This document shows positions 1 through 7,794 of a stretch of 11,605 bases of DNA, one piece after another; position 1 is the stretch's first letter, and every line of letters begins with the position of its first letter. Origin of the DNA: an uncultured Mucispirillum sp. (GTDB lineage Bacteria > Chrysiogenota > Deferribacteres > Deferribacterales > Mucispirillaceae); the NCBI GenBank assembly GCA_945929285.1, contig CAMEOC010000007.1:1-11605 (forward strand), given 5' to 3'. Position numbers and translations under genes: made by a program. The notes under the pieces are model-generated. The model did no database searches and had not been told where the DNA came from. It worked only from the letters and a program-made list of their open reading frames with translations.

Positions 1-354
1 GCCGCAAAACATCAAATTATTATCACTGGCTGCTTTTAATATGGAAGATTTTGTGCTGCATGCATCTGTTACAGCTTTACTATACTTTATTTTTCCTAGA
101 TTATTTATAAAGTTAATGGCAGATTTTACAGGCAGGCAGATATATATTAAATCAAGAGGAAAGTTCACAAACCTTTCAAAATCATCTGTTACCCCTTGAA
201 ATACTCCGCTTTCTGCTGCCTGCACTAAAACTTCTTTACTTAAATCATAACCGTATATGTGTATGCCTTTACAGGCAAAGGATTTGGCAAAAGAACCGCC
301 GATTAACCCTATGCCTGCAATGCCTATACTTTTAAAGGGCAGGTTATTTGGCAA
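1..354 (-). CDS. tyrA: Prephenate dehydrogenase, N-terminal part (truncated by window edge)
   Basis: Prephenate dehydrogenase oxidatively decarboxylates prephenate to 4-hydroxyphenylpyruvate with NAD(P)+, the committed step to tyrosine. I translated 118 codons from 354 down to base 1 without a stop. The N-terminus carries the dinucleotide-binding loop [11 protein letters not shown] (about residues 11-21), an acidic residue after the second strand (YGYDLSKE), then IYICLPV and VTDACSTK, all typical of the TyrA Rossmann domain. Family members are usually 280-370 residues, so about two thirds lies outside the window. No ATG fits. An in-frame TAG lies just upstream, and TTG at 354-352 is the only standard start after it; CTG at 342 is a weaker option. 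An AAGG lies only 3 nt before the TTG. This start overlaps the end of aroF by 11 nt, suggesting translational coupling in the aromatic operon. Function is fairly certain, the start less so. Confidence 0.88.
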   Translation of the reverse strand, partial: MPNNLPFKSIGIAGIGLIGGSFAKSFACKGIHIYGYDLSKEVLVQAAESGVFQGVTDDFERFVNFPLDLIYICLPVKSAINFINNLGKIKYSKAVTDACSTKSSILKAASDNNLMFCG

Positions 355-1363
355 TTTCCTTACCTACTGCTTTTGCAATAATTTCCACTTTTTCCATAAC
401 TTCTATATACTGTTCTGGAGTAAGGGACTGGTCGCCGTCACTTAATGCCTCATCTGGATTTGGGTGCACTTCTATCATAAGACCGTCTGCTCCTGCTGCA
501 ACAGAAGCTAAAGCCATAGGTCCAATACATTCTATTCTGCCTGTACCGTGGCTTGGGTCTACTATTACTGGTAAGTGAGATAATGATTTAATAGCAGGCA
601 CACATGATAAATCTAATGTGTTTCTTGTGTATGTTTCAAAAGTTCTAATACCACGCTCACATAATATAATATTTGAGTTGCCTTCTTTTGCAATATGCTC
701 TGCTGCTAATAAAAATTCTTTAATAGTAGCACTCATGCCTCTTTTTAAAAGCACTGGTTTTTCTTGAGCACCTACTTCGTGAAGCAGGCGGAAGTTTTGC
801 ATATTTCTTGCGCCAATTTGTAATATATCTGCATATTCTGAAACTATTTCAATATCCCTTGGGTCTGTAAGCTCTGTAACAACCACCATACCAAACTCAT
901 CAGCTGCTTTTCTAAGGTAAACTAAACCTTCAGGGCCCATACCTTGGAAAGAATATGGGCTTGTGCGAGGTTTATATGCACCACCCCTTAATATTCTTGA
1001 GCCTTTTGCACTTGTTTTTTCTGCCACAATACGAGCCTGGTCTAAGCTTTCCACAGAGCATGGCCCGCTCATTACAGCTAATTCTTTACCGCCTATTTTA
1101 ACGCCTTTTACATCTATAACTGTATCTTCTTTTTTAAATTCACGGCTAACAAGTTTATATGGTTTTGAAATAGGTATAATCTCATCTACCCCTGGGAAAG
1201 TTTGAACCTGCTTACCTTTTAATAAAGATTCATCGCCTATGGCACCAATAACTGTTCTTTCTACACCTTCTGAAATAGTGAGCCTGTAACCACAGGATGT
1301 TAAATGTTCTGTTAAATTTCCTACTTCTTCTTTAGAAGCATCATGTTTCATTACAATAATCAT
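344..1363 (-). CDS. aroF: 3-deoxy-7-phosphoheptulonate (DAHP) synthase, type I-beta with N-terminal regulatory domain
   Basis: DAHP synthase condenses phosphoenolpyruvate with erythrose 4-phosphate, the first step of the shikimate pathway. The 339-residue protein has a small ferredoxin-like N-terminal domain (about 1-70, beginning [10 protein letters not shown]), followed by the TIM barrel. Barrel motifs in order are SGPCSVES (99-106), [15 protein letters not shown] (127-141), QIGARNMQN (182-190), LLKRGM (205-210), CERGIRTF (235-242), VDPSHGTG (268-275) and IEVHPNP (297-303). C102, H272, E298 and D309 are the expected metal ligands. The extra N-terminal domain is the type seen in Thermotoga-like enzymes, where it mediates feedback inhibition by tyrosine or phenylalanine; that regulation is inferred here. 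The ATG at 1363 follows a weak GGGG element 7 nt upstream and lies 21 bp after hisC. The gene is third in a pheA-hisC-aroF-tyrA operon. The symbol is by family usage; aroG or aroA(G) are used elsewhere for the same enzyme. Confidence 0.95.
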   Translation of the reverse strand: MIIVMKHDASKEEVGNLTEHLTSCGYRLTISEGVERTVIGAIGDESLLKGKQVQTFPGVDEIIPISKPYKLVSREFKKEDTVIDVKGVKIGGKELAVMSGPCSVESLDQARIVAEKTSAKGSRILRGGAYKPRTSPYSFQGMGPEGLVYLRKAADEFGMVVVTELTDPRDIEIVSEYADILQIGARNMQNFRLLHEVGAQEKPVLLKRGMSATIKEFLLAAEHIAKEGNSNIILCERGIRTFETYTRNTLDLSCVPAIKSLSHLPVIVDPSHGTGRIECIGPMALASVAAGADGLMIEVHPNPDEALSDGDQSLTPEQYIEVMEKVEIIAKAVGKEIAK

Positions 1364-1384
1364 AATATAACCCCAAAAAATCTT

Positions 1385-2482
1385 TTATTTATTTAAAACT
1401 TTTTTTAATGCATTTATAAAAACTTGGTTTTCTTGTTCTGTGCCTATGGAAACCCGAATGTATTCCTGCAGCCTTTTGCCCCCTAAAAAGCGGACGATTA
1501 CACCTAGTTTTAGCATTTCATCAAATACCTTTTTACCGTCCCCCACTTTTATAAGCATAAAGTTTGCATGGGTTTTTACATATTCAAGGCCCAGCTTTTC
1601 CACTTCATTATATATATATTCTTTACCTTTTTTATTTAGTACCACCACATTTTTAATATGCTCCTGATCTTTAATGGCTTCTGCACATATTATTTGAGCA
1701 GCTGCATTTACATTAAATGGCGGCCTTATTCTATTTATTAATGATATACACTCTTTATCTGCCACTAAATAACCGCACCTAATGGAAGCAAGGCCGTAAG
1801 CCTTAGAAAAAGTTCGCATAGTCATTAAATTGTTATATTTTTTCATTAAATTTACAGCATCAGGAAAATCACCTTCTGCAAATTCTATGTATGCTTCATC
1901 TAACACCACAAGCACATTTTCTGGCAGCCTATCCATAAAGGAAATAAACTCAGTTGATGAAAACATTGTGCCAGTAGGGTTATTAGGGTTTGCAAGCATA
2001 ATAAAACGAGTTTTTGCATTTACTGCATTTAATAAGTTTTCAAAATTTATGGAAAAATCTTCATTTGTTTCCACCCACCTGCAGCTGGATTTTAAACCTC
2101 TTGCAAGCAGCTCATATTCTGAAAATGAAGGGCTTGGAGCAAGTGCATGGGTATCACTTGTTAAAAATGCCATATATAAAAGCTGTATAATTTCATCGCT
2201 TCCTGCACCGCATACAATATTATCTATATCCACATTATGAAATGCAGCTATTTCCTCCCTTAAATAAAAGCTGTCCCCTATTGGGTACCTTGTAATCTCT
2301 TTTTCATATTCCTTTATAGCTGCCAATGCTTTTGGGCTAGCCCCATAAGGGTTTTCATTGGAAGCAAGCTTAACGATATTTTTAATGCCAAGCTCTCTTT
2401 CAAGCTCCTTAACAGGTTTACCAGGAACATAGGCTGATAAATCAAGCAGCCCTTCCCATACTAATGATTTATAATCTATCAT
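1385..2482 (-). CDS. hisC: HisC-type aminotransferase (histidinol-phosphate / aromatic aminotransferase)
   Basis: This is a pyridoxal-phosphate aminotransferase of fold type I, subfamily I-beta, 365 residues, full length for HisC. Visible motifs are LASNENPYG (39-47), the NPNNPTG loop (165-171), LDEAY (194-198, the Asp pairing with the cofactor nitrogen), TFSKAYGLASIRCGY (224-238, with K227 as the Schiff-base lysine and R235 near the phosphate) and YIRVSIGT (341-348, R343 binding the substrate carboxylate). HisC enzymes convert imidazole acetol phosphate to histidinol phosphate, but many also transaminate aromatic keto acids. No histidine gene is in view. The gene sits between pheA and aroF, so it may serve as the phenylalanine/tyrosine aminotransferase, alone or as well as its histidine role. 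The ATG at 2482 follows the pheA stop by 2 nt, with AGGGAG inside the pheA 3' end as ribosome site. The family call is firm; the physiological substrate is inferred from context. Confidence 0.92.
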   Translation of the reverse strand: MIDYKSLVWEGLLDLSAYVPGKPVKELERELGIKNIVKLASNENPYGASPKALAAIKEYEKEITRYPIGDSFYLREEIAAFHNVDIDNIVCGAGSDEIIQLLYMAFLTSDTHALAPSPSFSEYELLARGLKSSCRWVETNEDFSINFENLLNAVNAKTRFIMLANPNNPTGTMFSSTEFISFMDRLPENVLVVLDEAYIEFAEGDFPDAVNLMKKYNNLMTMRTFSKAYGLASIRCGYLVADKECISLINRIRPPFNVNAAAQIICAEAIKDQEHIKNVVVLNKKGKEYIYNEVEKLGLEYVKTHANFMLIKVGDGKKVFDEMLKLGVIVRFLGGKRLQEYIRVSIGTEQENQVFINALKKVLNK

Positions 2483-2484
2483 AA

Positions 2485-3555
2485 TTAAAACTCTCCCTTA
2501 GGGTATGAACCTAATACTTTTGCAATAGGTGTTTTTTCTATAAATTCATCTAATACTTTTTTTATTTCCGGGCTGTCTTTATGGCCATCTATATCTGTAT
2601 AAAAAAGATATTCCCAAGGCTTTTGTTTTGACGGCCTGCTTTCTAATGTAGTCATATTAATATTACCACGCTTAAATATTTCAAGCACATCATATAAAGC
2701 ACCAGATTTATGGTGAACGCTAAACATTAATGAAGTTTTATCGTTACCTGTCATGGCTTGGTGGTTTTTGCCTATAACTACAAAGCGGGTAAAATTACCA
2801 GGACCATCTTCTATGTGGCGCTCTATTACCTTTAAGTTATATACAGCTTCTGCCAGTTCACTGCCTATGGCTGCAATGCTTTCATCATTTTGAGCCATTT
2901 CTGCAGCAAGGGCAGTAGATTCACAAGGCACAAGCTCTATTTCTGGGAAATTTTTAGCAAGCCATTTTGAACACTGGCCCAGTGGGCTTGGGTGAGAATA
3001 TATTTTTTTAATATCTTCTTTTCTGCCTGTTTTATTAAGCAGGTTTTCTGCAATTTCCACATATATTTTGCCCATAATCACCACATCGCTATCCATAAAC
3101 ATATCAAGGGACTGGTTCACAGCACCTTCCAGCGAGTTTTCCACAGGCACAATGCCATAATGCACATGGTCTTTTTCTACCCCTTGAAATATTTCCCCAA
3201 TATTTCTAACAGGTATCAATTTTGCAGACTGACCAAATCTTTTAACAGCTGCTAAATTGGAAAATGTGCCAACAGGGCCTAAAAATGCCACCCGCACTTC
3301 TTCTTCTAAACATAAAGATGCACTCATTATCTCACGAAATACATTCCTTAAAGAATGCTGTGGAAAAGGGCCTTTATTTTCTTCTTTTAAACGAGCATAA
3401 ATCTGTTCTTCTCTGGAATTTACCCACACTGGAGAGCCTTCTTTCTTTTTTATTTCCCCAACTTGAATAACACTTTCTGCCCGTTTATTTAAAAGTGCTA
3501 AAATCTGGCTGTCAATATTATCAATTTCTAATCTTAAGTCTTTTAATGTTTTCAT
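2485..3555 (-). CDS. pheA: Bifunctional chorismate mutase / prephenate dehydratase (P-protein)
   Basis: The protein converts chorismate to prephenate and then to phenylpyruvate, the phenylalanine branch. Its 356 residues fall into three domains. An AroQ-type chorismate mutase spans about 1-85 (LRLEIDNIDSQILALLNKRA). The prephenate dehydratase domain spans about 88-265, with FLGPVGTFS (91-99), VPVENSLEG (136-144), SHP (187-189) and GNFTRF (253-258, the catalytic TRF). An ACT domain spans about 273-350, with GALYDVL (285-291) and ESRP (305-308), the motifs that bind phenylalanine for feedback inhibition. All key motifs are intact and length is normal. ATG at 3555 is the only start that keeps the whole mutase helix. 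It has no purine-rich ribosome site, and a promoter lies directly against it, so translation may be leaderless. It is the first gene of the aromatic operon; hisC begins 2 nt after it. Confidence 0.95.
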   Translation of the reverse strand: MKTLKDLRLEIDNIDSQILALLNKRAESVIQVGEIKKKEGSPVWVNSREEQIYARLKEENKGPFPQHSLRNVFREIMSASLCLEEEVRVAFLGPVGTFSNLAAVKRFGQSAKLIPVRNIGEIFQGVEKDHVHYGIVPVENSLEGAVNQSLDMFMDSDVVIMGKIYVEIAENLLNKTGRKEDIKKIYSHPSPLGQCSKWLAKNFPEIELVPCESTALAAEMAQNDESIAAIGSELAEAVYNLKVIERHIEDGPGNFTRFVVIGKNHQAMTGNDKTSLMFSVHHKSGALYDVLEIFKRGNINMTTLESRPSKQKPWEYLFYTDIDGHKDSPEIKKVLDEFIEKTPIAKVLGSYPKGEF

Positions 3556-3561
3556 TTGGAA

Positions 3562-3590
3562 AGTGTAGCAAAAGATTTTTAAATATTCAA
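3562..3590 (-). promoter_or_regulatory. Predicted sigma70 promoter of the pheA operon, giving a leaderless mRNA
   Basis: Read on the minus strand, TTGAAT (3590-3585) and TACACT (3567-3562) are separated by exactly 17 nt, a near-consensus arrangement. Only six bases (TTCCAA) separate the -10 box from the pheA ATG, so the expected transcription start falls on or next to the A of the start codon. No leader peptide, attenuator or ribosome site fits in that space. Confidence 0.65.
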
Positions 3591-3596
3591 TAAGAA

Positions 3597-3636
3597 ATAA
3601 TGATTTTTTTTATATTTTTTATAAATTTTTCATTAT
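3597..3636. repeat. Weak inverted repeat between the nuclease gene and the pheA promoter
   Basis: The arms ATAATGA (3597-3603) and TCATTAT (3630-3636) are perfect inverses, 7 bp with a 26-nt AT-only loop. The element lies between the nuclease stop (3645) and the pheA -35 box (3585-3590). It is too weak and the loop too long for a confident terminator, so transcription from the restriction-modification cassette may run on into pheA. It could also be chance in such AT-rich DNA. Confidence 0.25.
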
Positions 3637-3644
3637 CATAAAAC

Positions 3645-4919
3645 CTATTTTATATTATCTTCATAAAAAATATTATAATATGATGAAAGTTCTTGTAGTG
3701 TAATTTCATCATTCATTTTCTTTAAGTCTTTTTCTTTCATTTTATATAATTTTTCTAGTATATTTAATCTAGCATTTTTGCTTCCTAAATGTATTTGTTT
3801 ATGGCATGTTGGGCATAAACATACTATATTATATTCATTATCTAAATTGACTTTATTTTTATTGTCATTATAATATTCTGATTGTCTATTAAGTGGTATT
3901 AAATGATGACCCTCAACATAATTTGTTAAATTAATTGATTCAAAATAAAAATGTTTATCATTATGACATGCACACATATATTTTGAATTCTCTAGAACTT
4001 TTTCCTTTATTTTTTTATTTACTATATACCGTTTTTTTCCATTATCTATCTTATATTTTGGTTCTCTCTTAATTCCCATTTCATCACTTTCTTCATATAT
4101 ATATTGTGTTTCTGACTTATGATAGTTTTTATCATTATTATTAAAATAATCAATAAATTTTTTTAGATTATCAAAGTGATGGTTTTTTTCTATCTTTATA
4201 TCAAATTTATATATTAGGTCATTACCTCCAGATAACATTGCTGTTAAAAACCAAAAACAATATGATTTTGTAAATTGACCTTCTACTTGTGTTGCTTCAA
4301 AATTTGCCTTTATTATATTTTTTTCTTTTATAAAATACTCAATTTGCTTATTGGATTCATTTCTACTTTGTATACTTTTTGAAATATCTATATACTCATC
4401 TATGGAGTTAAACCTATTATTTAATGCTAATTTTTTTATATGAAATAGTTCTAAAACATCAAAATTTAAAGTATTTAAACTTGTTACATCTTTTTGTAAA
4501 TAATTATAAACATCCTTTACTTCATTATTATTATTTATTTTTGATGTTAAAATCATTATTTTCTTTATGTTTTTATTAAGTAAAAAATCAATATTATTAT
4601 TCATTTCTTTGAGAATAGTTGGCATGACAGATTGCTCTATCATTACATTTCCTATTTTTGTATTAATTGGAGTAAAAAATATGATATCCCTGTTTTCTAT
4701 ATTATTTTCTTCAACAACATAGCCACTATACATTCCATTTTCTAATTTGTTATCAATATCATATGCAATTATATCCATTTCATCATAATTCTTATTTAAT
4801 AATTCAATAATTTTATTTATAAATTCTTCTTTATCTTTTATTCCAAACTCATTTAGTATTTTTATATGTTTATCTATATGTTTAGAAAAATTTTTATGTA
4901 TAAATAATTTTTTAGACAT
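3645..4919 (-). CDS. HNH-family restriction endonuclease, probable partner of the adjacent fused methyltransferase
   Basis: I choose ATG at 4919 (424 residues). It has GGAG 8 nt upstream and overlaps the methyltransferase stop by 8 nt (ATGTCTAA), whereas an in-frame ATG at 4952 lies well inside that gene. The C-terminal third has a zinc-supported HNH (beta-beta-alpha-metal) nuclease: a CxC pair (C316, C318), VEGHHLIPL with H338/H339, YNIV with N364, then CPTCHKQIH with C369/C372 and H373. The first 300 residues resemble no domain I recognise. They are rich in N, K and I, and are presumably where target recognition lies. Linkage to a two-domain adenine methyltransferase is the classic layout of a type II system with an asymmetric site, so I infer a type IIS-like restriction enzyme. 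The gene is far more AT-rich than the aromatic operon, pointing to transfer. HNH call firm; restriction role likely; specificity unknown. Confidence 0.8.
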   Translation of the reverse strand: MSKKLFIHKNFSKHIDKHIKILNEFGIKDKEEFINKIIELLNKNYDEMDIIAYDIDNKLENGMYSGYVVEENNIENRDIIFFTPINTKIGNVMIEQSVMPTILKEMNNNIDFLLNKNIKKIMILTSKINNNNEVKDVYNYLQKDVTSLNTLNFDVLELFHIKKLALNNRFNSIDEYIDISKSIQSRNESNKQIEYFIKEKNIIKANFEATQVEGQFTKSYCFWFLTAMLSGGNDLIYKFDIKIEKNHHFDNLKKFIDYFNNNDKNYHKSETQYIYEESDEMGIKREPKYKIDNGKKRYIVNKKIKEKVLENSKYMCACHNDKHFYFESINLTNYVEGHHLIPLNRQSEYYNDNKNKVNLDNEYNIVCLCPTCHKQIHLGSKNARLNILEKLYKMKEKDLKKMNDEITLQELSSYYNIFYEDNIK

Positions 4920-6774
4920 AATCATTTCTCCAGTCATAGTTTGTAATGACAACTTCTTCTCTAACCATCTTTGTGCCTACTTTACCTATATGTTTTACTT
5001 GAAATTGATGTGTTTGAATCCACTCATATAAAATATTGTTTTTTTTATTTTTATGGTCTAAAACATTTGATAATATAAATCTATATCCGTGTAAGTGTAA
5101 TTCAGTTATATAATCTAATAGTCTTGCTTCTTCTTCAGCATTCCATCCAATAAACCCTCTTTTTCCATCGTTGTATGTAGCATTTGTAATAAAATATGGG
5201 GGGTCAAAATAAAATACTGTATTATAGTCGTATTGTTTATAGTCTATTTCTTTATACGATTTATTATATAAGACATAATTACTTGTTTTAGGTTTAAATT
5301 TTAGTATTCTATCTCGTATAGTTGCATTGTAACTACAATTACCAATTGGAGTATTAAATTCCATTTTTGAGTTAAAACGCATTTGATTTTGAAAACAAAA
5401 CATGTGTAACACAAATAATTTTTCAATTTCTTTATTATGATTAAAGTCTTCTCTTAATTTTAAATAAGATTCTTTATTGCTTTTAGATAAACTATATTTA
5501 TGAATTATTTCTTCTATTGTTTTTATTATTTCATTATCTTCTAAACTTAGTAAATATTTTATAATATTGTAGGTATGAGGCAATACTTCATTATATACGA
5601 CCTGATTTGCGACAATATTTACCCCAACATTAAATGCTCCACCCATCATATCAACAAAACTTGACATATGCTTAGGCAATATTTTAATTAATTCTTTTGT
5701 TAATTCGTATTTACTACCAGAATAATTTAGTGGTGCCCTAATGGCTTCATTGTCTTTTTTAAAATATATTATTATTTCATAAAGCGAACTTCCTTTATTA
5801 CTTGAACGTATATTTTTATATTCTCTGTAAGGAAATTTATATAGTTTAATAGAATCTTTTACCGAAAATTTTTTTGCTAATTCTAATAAAGCTTCTATTT
5901 CAATAAGTCCTTGGGTACTATAACTTACAATTATATCTTTAAATTGAGCCTGCCTAAATAAATCTTCAAAATTTTTTAGTGCAGTCTCTTTTCTTGTATA
6001 TTTTGATTTTAATTGTTTTACTTTTCTTCTTCCTGTAATACCTCCAACTTCTGGATAATCATATTTTGCAATACTCTCTAATATATGATAAGCTGAATTA
6101 TAATCTGTAACAGTATATGGAGTATCTATATATAAAATATCTCCACTAATCTCTCTTAATAAAGTATTGCTATCTGTATTGTAGACTATATTTTGTTTTA
6201 TCTTATTAGTATTATTTAATTGGAGTGGCTTTAAGATTAAATCTTTAAGAGCTCTTTTATCCCATTGCTTTAGATATGCCTCATATGTACCACTTGTATT
6301 TGAAATAGACATAACACTTTCCAATAAAGATGCTATTAAATAAACTCTTTCATTATGGTTTAATAAATTGCTTTTAAATAGTTCTTCTATTTCCAGACGA
6401 ATACCATCTATTTTTATAGCATTCTTCTCTGTAAAGAACATTCTTTTCCCTTTGGGTGAATATTGATTTGTAACAAAATAATGTTCTTCATATGTATAAT
6501 TTTTATTATTAAAATATTCAAATGGTGTTATATTATAATGTTCTATAAATTTCGTAAATAAAGGAGTACGATTATTTAACAGTTTTGCGTTATTAATTAT
6601 ATACATACTTGTTAAAAAGTCATTTGAAATAATCAAATAATCTTCTTTTAGCAGATCTCCAACAGCTCCTGAACCTGCAAATAAATCGCAAAATATTTCT
6701 CCTTGTATATTATTATCATTTAAGACATGTTTTATATTATCTAGTATTCTAGTTTTATTGCCTAAGTATCTCAT
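4912..6774 (-). CDS. DNA adenine-N6 methyltransferase with two fused Dam-like (D12 class) domains
   Basis: The 620-residue protein holds two complete alpha-class methyltransferases in tandem. Domain 1 (about 1-340) has the motif X element YLGNKTRIL (3-11), SAM-binding DLFAGSGAVG (30-39) and catalytic DTPY (217-220), a variant of DPPY. Domain 2 (about 345-620) has LNYSGSKYEL (349-358), FVDMMGGAFNVG (373-384) and FDPPY (523-527). Single Dam/DpnM enzymes are about 270-290 residues, so this is a true fusion. The same architecture is known from M.FokI-type enzymes, where each half methylates one strand of an asymmetric site. The ATG at 6774 has GGAAGG 6 nt upstream and a good promoter. The nuclease gene overlaps its 3' end. 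Base composition is very AT-rich compared with neighbours, consistent with a mobile restriction-modification cassette. The recognition sequence cannot be read from the protein. Confidence 0.92.
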   Translation of the reverse strand: MRYLGNKTRILDNIKHVLNDNNIQGEIFCDLFAGSGAVGDLLKEDYLIISNDFLTSMYIINNAKLLNNRTPLFTKFIEHYNITPFEYFNNKNYTYEEHYFVTNQYSPKGKRMFFTEKNAIKIDGIRLEIEELFKSNLLNHNERVYLIASLLESVMSISNTSGTYEAYLKQWDKRALKDLILKPLQLNNTNKIKQNIVYNTDSNTLLREISGDILYIDTPYTVTDYNSAYHILESIAKYDYPEVGGITGRRKVKQLKSKYTRKETALKNFEDLFRQAQFKDIIVSYSTQGLIEIEALLELAKKFSVKDSIKLYKFPYREYKNIRSSNKGSSLYEIIIYFKKDNEAIRAPLNYSGSKYELTKELIKILPKHMSSFVDMMGGAFNVGVNIVANQVVYNEVLPHTYNIIKYLLSLEDNEIIKTIEEIIHKYSLSKSNKESYLKLREDFNHNKEIEKLFVLHMFCFQNQMRFNSKMEFNTPIGNCSYNATIRDRILKFKPKTSNYVLYNKSYKEIDYKQYDYNTVFYFDPPYFITNATYNDGKRGFIGWNAEEEARLLDYITELHLHGYRFILSNVLDHKNKKNNILYEWIQTHQFQVKHIGKVGTKMVREEVVITNYDWRNDYV

Positions 6775-6792
6775 TTATAGCCTTCCAGTATT

Positions 6793-6825
6793 GATATTTA
6801 TATCATATTGAATATTGTTATGCAA
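6793..6825 (-). promoter_or_regulatory. Predicted promoter of the restriction-modification cassette, with inverted repeat on the -10 box
   Basis: On the minus strand TTGCAT (6825-6820) and TATAAA (6802-6797) are 17 nt apart, and the methyltransferase ATG is 22 nt past the -10 box with GGAAGG (6786-6781) between. The -10 box sits at the centre of the inverted repeat GATAT-AA-ATATC (6804-6793 on this strand), which could be an operator, although short AT palindromes are common in DNA of this composition. Confidence 0.6.
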
Positions 6826-6944
6826 CTAGATAATTACATATATTTATCATTACTTATATTTATACAATAACACATCAACTTCTGCCACTATTTATATTAA
6901 TCTAATTATACTTGTAAATATTTTTAGCACTTTCATATAAACTA

Positions 6945-6973
6945 TTGCATTCTATATAATATTTGTATAAAAT
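6945..6973 (+). promoter_or_regulatory. Predicted promoter of the trmI-chemoreceptor operon
   Basis: TTGCAT (6945-6950) and TAAAAT (6968-6973) are separated by 17 nt, and GGGAG (6989-6993) precedes the trmI ATG at 7005. A second possible -10, TATAAT at 6955-6960, pairs with a poorer -35. The rest of the 230-bp divergent gap (6775-7004) shows no further gene or hairpin that I can support. Confidence 0.5.
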
Positions 6974-7004
6974 ATGTCATTAATCTTTGGGAGCATTTTA
7001 TTTT

Positions 7005-7778
7005 ATGTTCGAATTTAATAAACTTGTCATATTATCTGATAAAAAAGATAAGCAGTATATGATATCCTTAAAAGAGGGTGCCAGATTTTCCTCCCATTAT
7101 GGCTATATAGAACATAATGATATTGCCACACTAGAAGAAGGTGACATTATCAAAAGCACTATGGGCCACCCCTACCTTGTATATACCCCAACTTATATGG
7201 ACTATGTTATGAATATAAAAAGGCAGGCTCAGATTATCTACCCTAAAGATGCTGCTGCCATGCTTATGTGGGCAGATGTTGCCCCACACCAAAAAGTTTT
7301 AGAATCAGGCATAGGCCAGGGTGCTTTATCTATTGCAATTTTAAGGGCATTAGCAGGCACAGGCAGTCTTACAAGTTATGAAATTAGGGCAGATTTTGCA
7401 GAGCAGTCTGCTAAATTTATAAAAACATACTTTGGCAGCACACCAGAAAACCACACCATTGAAGTTAGAAGCATATATGATGGCATAGACGGCACTTATG
7501 ACAGAGTGCTTTTAGACTTGCCAGAGCCTTGGCATGTTGTGCCTCACTTAAAAACAGGCCTAAAAAACGGCGGCCTTATTATTGCTTACCTGCCAACTAT
7601 TTTACAGGTGAAAACTTTTGTGGATGCTTTAAAAGACTCTGGCAGTTTTTCAAATATTGAAACAGCAGAATTTACTAGAAGACCTTGGAAGGTGGACGGT
7701 ATGTCTGTTCGCCCAGAAATGTGGATATATAACCACAGTGCTTTTTTAATAAGTGCAAGAAAATTAAATACACTATAA
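7005..7778 (+). CDS. trmI: tRNA (adenine-58-N1) methyltransferase, TrmI family
   Basis: TrmI uses S-adenosylmethionine to methylate N1 of A58 in the T-loop of tRNA, usually as a homotetramer. The 257-residue protein has the small N-terminal domain ([16 protein letters not shown], 25-40) and the linker around [11 protein letters not shown] (77-87). The SAM loop [12 protein letters not shown] (98-109) is the family's VLEAGTGSGALT with small changes. [11 protein letters not shown] (125-135), [11 protein letters not shown] (166-176) and a C-terminal [13 protein letters not shown] (225-237) follow, the last being a TrmI signature. I start at ATG 7005 with GGGAG 11 nt upstream; an in-frame TTG at 6987 lies on the ribosome site itself and is unlikely. 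The gene has a predicted promoter and is followed after 16 bp by a chemoreceptor gene, so they probably share a transcript without obvious functional link. Confidence 0.9.
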   Translation: MFEFNKLVILSDKKDKQYMISLKEGARFSSHYGYIEHNDIATLEEGDIIKSTMGHPYLVYTPTYMDYVMNIKRQAQIIYPKDAAAMLMWADVAPHQKVLESGIGQGALSIAILRALAGTGSLTSYEIRADFAEQSAKFIKTYFGSTPENHTIEVRSIYDGIDGTYDRVLLDLPEPWHVVPHLKTGLKNGGLIIAYLPTILQVKTFVDALKDSGSFSNIETAEFTRRPWKVDGMSVRPEMWIYNHSAFLISARKLNTL

Positions 7779-7794
7779 CAAATTGGAGTTACCT

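Noticed and set aside
1830-2240. 136-residue plus-strand reading frame opposite hisC
   Set aside because: It lies entirely within hisC on the other strand, lacks a ribosome site and resembles no protein family.
4920-4952. Upstream in-frame ATG (4952) as start of the HNH nuclease
   Set aside because: It would overlap the methyltransferase by 41 nt and has no ribosome site, whereas ATG 4919 has GGAG 8 nt upstream and the tight 8-nt overlap.
6987-7004. TTG at 6987 as the trmI start
   Set aside because: The TTG overlaps GGGAG, which serves the ATG at 7005, and the family starts near MFEFNKLV.
7783-7794. TTG at 7783 as start of receptor 1
   Set aside because: It is part of the TTGGAG ribosome site placed 6 nt before ATG 7795.
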